Below, piece after piece: positions 60,085 to 64,000 of a stretch of 64,000 bases of DNA; positions within the stretch are counted from its first letter, which is position 1; each line of letters starts with the position of its first letter. The position numbers were made by a program, and so were the translations under genes. The notes under the pieces are model-generated. The model was not told where the DNA came from, searched no databases, and was given only the letters and a program-made list of their open reading frames with translations. The stretch comes from Pseudofrankia nepalensis (GTDB taxonomy: Bacteria; Actinomycetota; Actinomycetes; Frankiales; Frankiaceae), in NCBI RefSeq assembly GCF_016786305.1, contig NZ_JADWYV010000001.1, one strand, 5' to 3'.

Positions 60085-60450
60085 ATGCCGCCGGCAAGTT
60101 CGACGCAACGCGCCAGCGCGGCGACCAACGGCAATCTGCCAGGCGCACCTGACGATCGCCGTCATCTCCCCCACCTACCACGGCTCGAAGCACGCGGCCG
60201 AGTGACAGGCGGCGTTCGCCGCCGACCAAGCCTGGCTCGGCGAACGGCTGCTACCCGTCCGCATCGCCGACCACCCGCTCGACCGCCTCATGGCCCACCT
60301 GCCCTATGCGGACCTGTTCGACGTCGAGGCGCCAGTCGCGCGCGACCGGCCGCGCGCCGCGGCCCACCAGGCGCTGGCCGGTGCCCGCATCAGCCAGCAC
60401 GCCCGGCACAGCTACCAGCAGGTGCGCGGACGCCGAGGGCTCCGGTGGGA
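60085..60450 (+). pseudogene. Decayed TIR-domain gene
   Basis: The second half of a TIR domain is legible: HLTIAVISPTYHGSKHAAE, a TGA at 60203-60205 where Trp is expected in the EW motif, then QAAFAADQAWLGERLLPVRIAD, then LPYADLFDVEAPVARDRPRAA. The first half (the box-1 strand) is not recognisable upstream, and after 60400 the sequence is unlike known TIR proteins. It is a relic of a third TIR gene, 80 bases after the intact one. Confidence 0.65.
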
Positions 60451-60626
60451 TTCCCGGGACAAGCGTGGCTGCGTGGCGCCGGTCACCGAGCCGCTGTCCG
60501 ACCCCTACCTGAAACGCCGACGAGGACGACACAGCCCTGCCGCGAGCAGGCACCGCGCGGCGTACGCGGTTCGCATCACCACCAATACCGCTCCGTCGCC
60601 TGGCCGTTGATCCGAAATATCTTGAT

Positions 60627-60668
60627 CAAGATCTCACGGCCCGGCTGTAAACGTCGTTGACTATCTTG
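60627..60668 (+). repeat. Dispersed imperfect inverted repeat, copy D
   Basis: A shorter (42-base) member of the family at 7291-7338. It starts CAAGATCTCACGG and ends GTTGACTATCTTG. TATCTTGATCAAGAT just before it forms an extra palindrome at 60619-60633. Confidence 0.55.
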
Positions 60669-60796
60669 TGGGCCTGGGCGAACAGCGAGTATCGGTGCGC
60701 AAAACTGGCCGGCAGCCCAGCCGCCCACAATGCAGGGGCTTCCCGTCGCCTCAGCGGCGCCATGTCAATCCCCGATGCGCGATGGCCCTGCGATGC

Positions 60797-60915
60797 ACCG
60801 CGCGAGGGCCTTGACGAGGTACCGCGCGAGGGCCTTCACGGTGTTCCGACCAGCCAGGGTTATCCACAGCGGCGCCGGTATCCACAGCGGGCGTCGCCAC
60901 GCTCGCGTATTCCAC
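60797..60915. other. 24-bp direct repeats and DnaA-box-like sequences
   Basis: ACCGCGCGAGGGCCTT begins two adjacent 24-base units at 60797 and 60821. TTATCCACA (the consensus DnaA box) is at 60860-60868 and GTATCCACA at 60878-60886, each followed by GCGG. A weaker third copy, TATTCCACGGGCG, is near 60907. The site could be a small replication origin or a DnaA-controlled promoter for the operon that follows. Confidence 0.5.
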
Positions 60916-60968
60916 GGGCGCGCTGATGCACTGGATCTTTCTGGTCGGGACTGTGAAAGGGACAGGCG

Positions 60969-61427
60969 ATGGATGAAGAGAGGGCGCGGGTCGAGCGGCT
61001 CGAGCGGCTCGTGGCGGCTGGGCTGGATCCGTCATACGGGGTGGACCCGGCGCGGTGGCACGGCGTCGCGGCGGCGCTGATCGCGGCTCGGAAGCCGGGC
61101 CTGGTAGCGGGCCTCGGGCTTCTCTACCACGCGTTGGCGGGGCTACTGTTCCACCCGCTGGCCACGCAGGAGCACGTACGCACCGCCCGCACCGAGATCA
61201 CCTGGTCCGTGGCCGAGCTGGAGTTCGCCGGGGTGCGCGAGGCGGCGCCGCCTCCCCCCGCGATCGGCGCCGGTGACCACCTGGTGCGCCGGGAGGACGT
61301 CCGGCGGGTGCTGCACGCCGCGATCGACACGCTGTATCCCTGCATCGAGACGGAGCCGGACCCGTTGCCGCCGGCCCAGGCGGTGATCCACGCCCAGATG
61401 GCGTTGACGGCGCTCGGCCATGCCTGA
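60969..61427 (+). CDS. Hypothetical protein, first gene of a two-gene operon
   Basis: 152 residues, predicted mostly helical and soluble apart from one moderately hydrophobic stretch (GLVAGLGLLYHALAGLLFHPLA, about residues 44-65). It has acidic and basic ends and one Cys near the C-terminus (DTLYPCIETEP). The ATG is preceded by GGGACAGGCG. It overlaps the next gene by 8 bases. I do not recognise the family. The putative DnaA boxes lie 80-110 bases upstream, so replication- or mobility-linked control is possible but unproven. Confidence 0.72.
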   Translation: MDEERARVERLERLVAAGLDPSYGVDPARWHGVAAALIAARKPGLVAGLGLLYHALAGLLFHPLATQEHVRTARTEITWSVAELEFAGVREAAPPPPAIGAGDHLVRREDVRRVLHAAIDTLYPCIETEPDPLPPAQAVIHAQMALTALGHA

Positions 61428-63144
61428 CCCGCTGACCTACGGCCACCTGGCCGAGACGGCCCGCGGCCAGGCCGCCCTCGCCGCGGTCGCCCCACCGCCC
61501 GTGGGAGCGGACGAGGTCGTTCGGGACGCCACCGAACTGGTCGGCGTGCTCGCGCTGGTGGGCCGCCACGCCCGCTTCCTCGGCCGGGGAGCCGGGCCGT
61601 CGAACCCGGCGCTGGACCTCGCCTGGCACGTCGACCAGGCGGTGATGGCGCTACGTTCCGTCCTGCCAGCGGGTCGAGCAGGGCCGGGAAGTGTCTGGGC
61701 CGCGCCGCAGGACCTGCTGGGCACCGCGCACGACCTGCTGTCCGCGCAGCTCGGCCCGCGGGGCGAGCCTCGCGGACCGGACGCGGGCGCGCTGACGCAT
61801 CCAGGCGCGGTCACCGCCGCGACGGGCCGGCTCGCCCGGCTGGTCGTCGTGGTCACCGATGGCGCCGCGGCCCGGGCCGACCATCTGCGCCGCCACCCGC
61901 TGGCGGCGGCCCCGCCCACCAGCCCGGGCGACGGCCCGGGCCGCGCACCGCCGCGCGACGCGGATCCGAGCAGAGTGCTGCGGGTGGCCCGGGCACTCGA
62001 CCGGCTCGGCAACCTCCGAGACGCCGCGGCCACGATCGGGCACTCGTGCGACCGACCTGGGCTCCCCGCCGTCCTCGACGAGGTCACCCCGCTGCTCGGC
62101 GCCCAGATCGGCGAGTCCTTTGACCTGAAGCTGGAGCGGTTGCGTCACGCCGCCCACGTCCTGACCCGGCCACCGGTTCGATCGCACCACGTCACGCTGA
62201 CCGAGTTCGCGGACCTCGCGGCGGCGATCAGCGAACTGACCTGGAAGCTCGCCGATCAGGCCCGGCGTCACGGCCCACATCCCGCCCAGGATGCCTACGC
62301 CCAGGTCTCCACCTGCGCCCACCGCGCCGCCCTGGCCTGGACCGCGCTCCACCAGGACGTCGGCCGGATGCGGACGCTGGGCTTCGAGGGCCGCCAGGCC
62401 GCCCGCCTCGCCGCCGGGCTGCGCCATCAGCTCAACGACGCCGCCGCCACCGCCACCGCGGCCGACCTGGCCGCGCTGCTCCGTGTCGCGCGACGGGCTG
62501 TCGTCCTCCTGCCCGACCTCGCGACCGCCAGCGACATAGCAGTGCGCCGCCTGGCCGGCGAGGGACTGCTCAAAAGCCCGCTCGACGCCGGCCAGTACGG
62601 CGGCCCCGGCCTGGTCACCGACGATCTGCTGGCCAGCTATGCCGACACCGCGGCCAAGTCGCTGCGCCTGGTCTCGGCGTGCGCGAGGCTGCCCGGGCCG
62701 CAGCCGACGCCGGGCCGTGCCGCGCTTCTCGCCGCGACCAGCCCCACCACCACGGTCCTCACCGCCACCAGGCCGCCCGCGCCGGCGCTGCCGCCGCTTG
62801 ACCGCGCCCGCCAGGACCACACCACGTGGCTGCACGACCCGCACCACGGGATCCTGACCTGCGACACCGACCATCTCGAACAGGCGCTGTGCCACCCCGA
62901 CCCACAGCTGTGGGACATGCTGCGCCCCCACGCGCGCCGCCTGCACCTCAGGGGAACCGAGTCCCGGATCACCCTCGCGGCGCTCGTGGCCATCCACGCG
63001 CCGGAGTGGCTCACGCCGACGTCCCTGGCCGCGCAGGCGGACTCGCCGATCTCGACCGCCACGTCCGCCGTCTCAGAGCCGTCGGCGGCACCCGGCCAGG
63101 CGGCCTCGCCTCCGCCTGTCACGGACACGGGGCTGGGTCTCTAG
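61420..63144 (+). CDS. Large helical hypothetical protein
   Basis: 574 residues, rich in Ala, Leu, Arg and His, predicted almost entirely helical with no membrane segment or signal peptide. Recurrent patterns such as ATELVGVLALVGRHARFLGR, RVARALDRLGNLRDAAATI and TEFADLAAAISELTWKLADQARRHG suggest a helical-bundle scaffold. No catalytic motif was recognised. The start is ATG 61420, inside the end of the preceding gene, so the two are coupled. Proteins of this look occur in Frankia and Streptomyces mobile regions, but I cannot give a function. Confidence 0.72.
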   Translation: MPDPLTYGHLAETARGQAALAAVAPPPVGADEVVRDATELVGVLALVGRHARFLGRGAGPSNPALDLAWHVDQAVMALRSVLPAGRAGPGSVWAAPQDLLGTAHDLLSAQLGPRGEPRGPDAGALTHPGAVTAATGRLARLVVVVTDGAAARADHLRRHPLAAAPPTSPGDGPGRAPPRDADPSRVLRVARALDRLGNLRDAAATIGHSCDRPGLPAVLDEVTPLLGAQIGESFDLKLERLRHAAHVLTRPPVRSHHVTLTEFADLAAAISELTWKLADQARRHGPHPAQDAYAQVSTCAHRAALAWTALHQDVGRMRTLGFEGRQAARLAAGLRHQLNDAAATATAADLAALLRVARRAVVLLPDLATASDIAVRRLAGEGLLKSPLDAGQYGGPGLVTDDLLASYADTAAKSLRLVSACARLPGPQPTPGRAALLAATSPTTTVLTATRPPAPALPPLDRARQDHTTWLHDPHHGILTCDTDHLEQALCHPDPQLWDMLRPHARRLHLRGTESRITLAALVAIHAPEWLTPTSLAAQADSPISTATSAVSEPSAAPGQAASPPPVTDTGLGL

Positions 63145-63277
63145 GCCTCAAGGTCGGCGACGCTCGCCGCCGTACCGCCCCGCGGGCAGCTCGTCGAGCG
63201 CGACCGGAGTGTCGGGGGCGCGACGCGACGCGTCTGGGCCGCGCGGGGAAGCGCGGCCCTCATCCGGGCGAGCGCCG

Positions 63278-64000
63278 TCAGAGACCGGGATCCGGGGACG
63301 GGTCGGGGCCGGCGAGATCTGGGTCGGTGGCCGGCGAAGGTGGGAGGGGCTCAGCCTCGGCCGCTGGTTCGCCGCCCGGGATGTCCGACGGGCCGGCAGC
63401 CGTCGGGGACGCGCCGGCCGGGAGATCGACCGGCCGATCGCCTGCGCCGGGCCGGGTGGGCGGGCCGGGTTCGAGGGCGGGCACGCGCAGCACGTCGCGG
63501 GCGGCGTAACGGGCGGCGAGGGCCGCGGCGACGAACGCGGGCTGGTCCGGGCTGGTGGCCAGCCATGGGCGGCGGGCGAGCATCGCGTCCAGTTCGGCGG
63601 GCGGGTGGCGCATCGCGGCGTTGAAGAGTTCCTCGCCGACGTCGAGGCGTCCGTGCCCGGGGTCGTCGACCCGGATGGTGCCGTCGCCGGTCCAGGTCAG
63701 GGTCGGTGTGCGCCGGGCGGGGGTGAGCAGATGCTCGGGCACCGGGGTGGGGCGGGTGTGCTGGCCGGGGTCGAGCGCCGGGTTGGTCTGGCGCCGGCCA
63801 GGTGCCGTCAGAACGTCGGGGCCGTCGGGAGTGGCGAGCACGATCGCGGTCTCGCGGGCGGTGACGAGCATTTCGCCGGCCTGTGGGGACAGGCCGGCGG
63901 TGGCGCGGGCCGCGAGCAGGACCTCGACGGTGGGCCAGGCGGTGCCGCGCAGCGGGACCAGGTCGTCGGCGTCGAGGACGACCGGGGGCAGCGGGACGTC
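63278..64000 (-). CDS. Hypothetical protein, N-terminus beyond window
   Basis: About 240 codons are visible, open to the right edge, so the start may lie outside; an internal ATG at 63871 is possible. The middle part TPTLTWTGDGTIRVDDPGHGRLDVGEELFNAAMRHPPAELDAMLARRPWLATSPDQPAFVAAALAARYAARDVL looks like a folded domain. The last 60 residues are Pro/Ala/Asp-rich. It converges on the unknown two-gene operon. No family recognised. Confidence 0.6.
   Translation of the reverse strand, partial: DVPLPPVVLDADDLVPLRGTAWPTVEVLLAARATAGLSPQAGEMLVTARETAIVLATPDGPDVLTAPGRRQTNPALDPGQHTRPTPVPEHLLTPARRTPTLTWTGDGTIRVDDPGHGRLDVGEELFNAAMRHPPAELDAMLARRPWLATSPDQPAFVAAALAARYAARDVLRVPALEPGPPTRPGAGDRPVDLPAGASPTAAGPSDIPGGEPAAEAEPLPPSPATDPDLAGPDPSPDPGL

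Noticed and set aside
60203..60205. Selenocysteine at TGA in the TIR relic
   Set aside because: Family members have Trp here, no SECIS-like hairpin was seen and the gene lacks its first half; simple decay is enough.

Overview
The window is very GC-rich, with dense GTG starts, 4-bp ATGA/GTGA gene overlaps, WD40 and Ser/Thr-kinase proteins, F420/luciferase-type oxidoreductases, a mycothiol-linked enzyme, SCO6745- and SoxR-type actinobacterial families and many transposase remnants. All of this points to a filamentous actinobacterium, most likely Frankia/Pseudofrankia or a close relative. The genus is inferred from gene content; no rRNA is present.

Layout. 1-7.2 kb: a Ser/Thr kinase cut by the window edge, an ABC-2 exporter pair, an ECF sigma factor with a membrane-anchored partner, and soxR divergent from an FMN reductase with a SoxR box between them. 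7.2-11.3 kb: a tandem duplication of a secreted S33 (TAP-like) hydrolase, each copy with its own hairpin and small dispersed repeat. 11.3-23 kb: single housekeeping or accessory genes (PLP decarboxylase, methyltransferase, patatin, LLM oxidoreductase, Leu/Ile/Val-type binding lipoprotein, AMIN-like secreted protein, TadE-like protein, ArsR-SRPBCC fusion, HTH-PASTA protein), then tRNA-Leu(GAG). 23.1-29 kb: a mobile zone with a serine recombinase abutting the tRNA, split by an intact-looking IS4-family element, plus IS256 and integrase-type transposase relics. 29-35.1 kb: a VOC protein, a mycothiol-dependent enzyme, and an MMPL transporter-histidine kinase-response regulator operon preceded by a perfect 26-bp palindrome. 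35.5-38.7 kb: gene relics around a truncated transposase, a VC0807-like membrane protein and an SRPBCC protein. 38.8-45.1 kb: an SCO6745 protein and a catabolic-looking cluster (LLM oxidoreductase and TetR divergent from amidohydrolase, SnoaL-like, CMD-like and TauD/TfdA dioxygenase).

45.4-60.5 kb is the most unusual part. It has a pentapeptide-repeat membrane protein, fragments of a LivF-type ATPase and of a cytochrome P450 cut off by the end of a NACHT/AAA-WD40 gene, a TIR-domain gene upstream of that NLR-like gene, a kinase-WD40 receptor, a four-gene ABC exporter/two-component operon, a membrane-anchored TIR protein and a decayed third TIR gene. The TIR protein and the NLR-like protein share an almost identical 21-residue motif, at the C-terminus of one and the N-terminus of the other. 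This is the geometry described for bacterial NLR/effector pairs that signal through amyloid motifs. The NLR gene carries two in-frame stops and the TIR gene a frame break in a long homopolymer tract, so the system looks decayed, phase-variable or mis-sequenced.

60.6-64 kb: a dispersed repeat, 24-bp direct repeats next to two DnaA-box-like sequences, an unknown two-gene operon and the end of another unknown gene. No rRNA genes, riboswitches or CRISPR arrays were seen.
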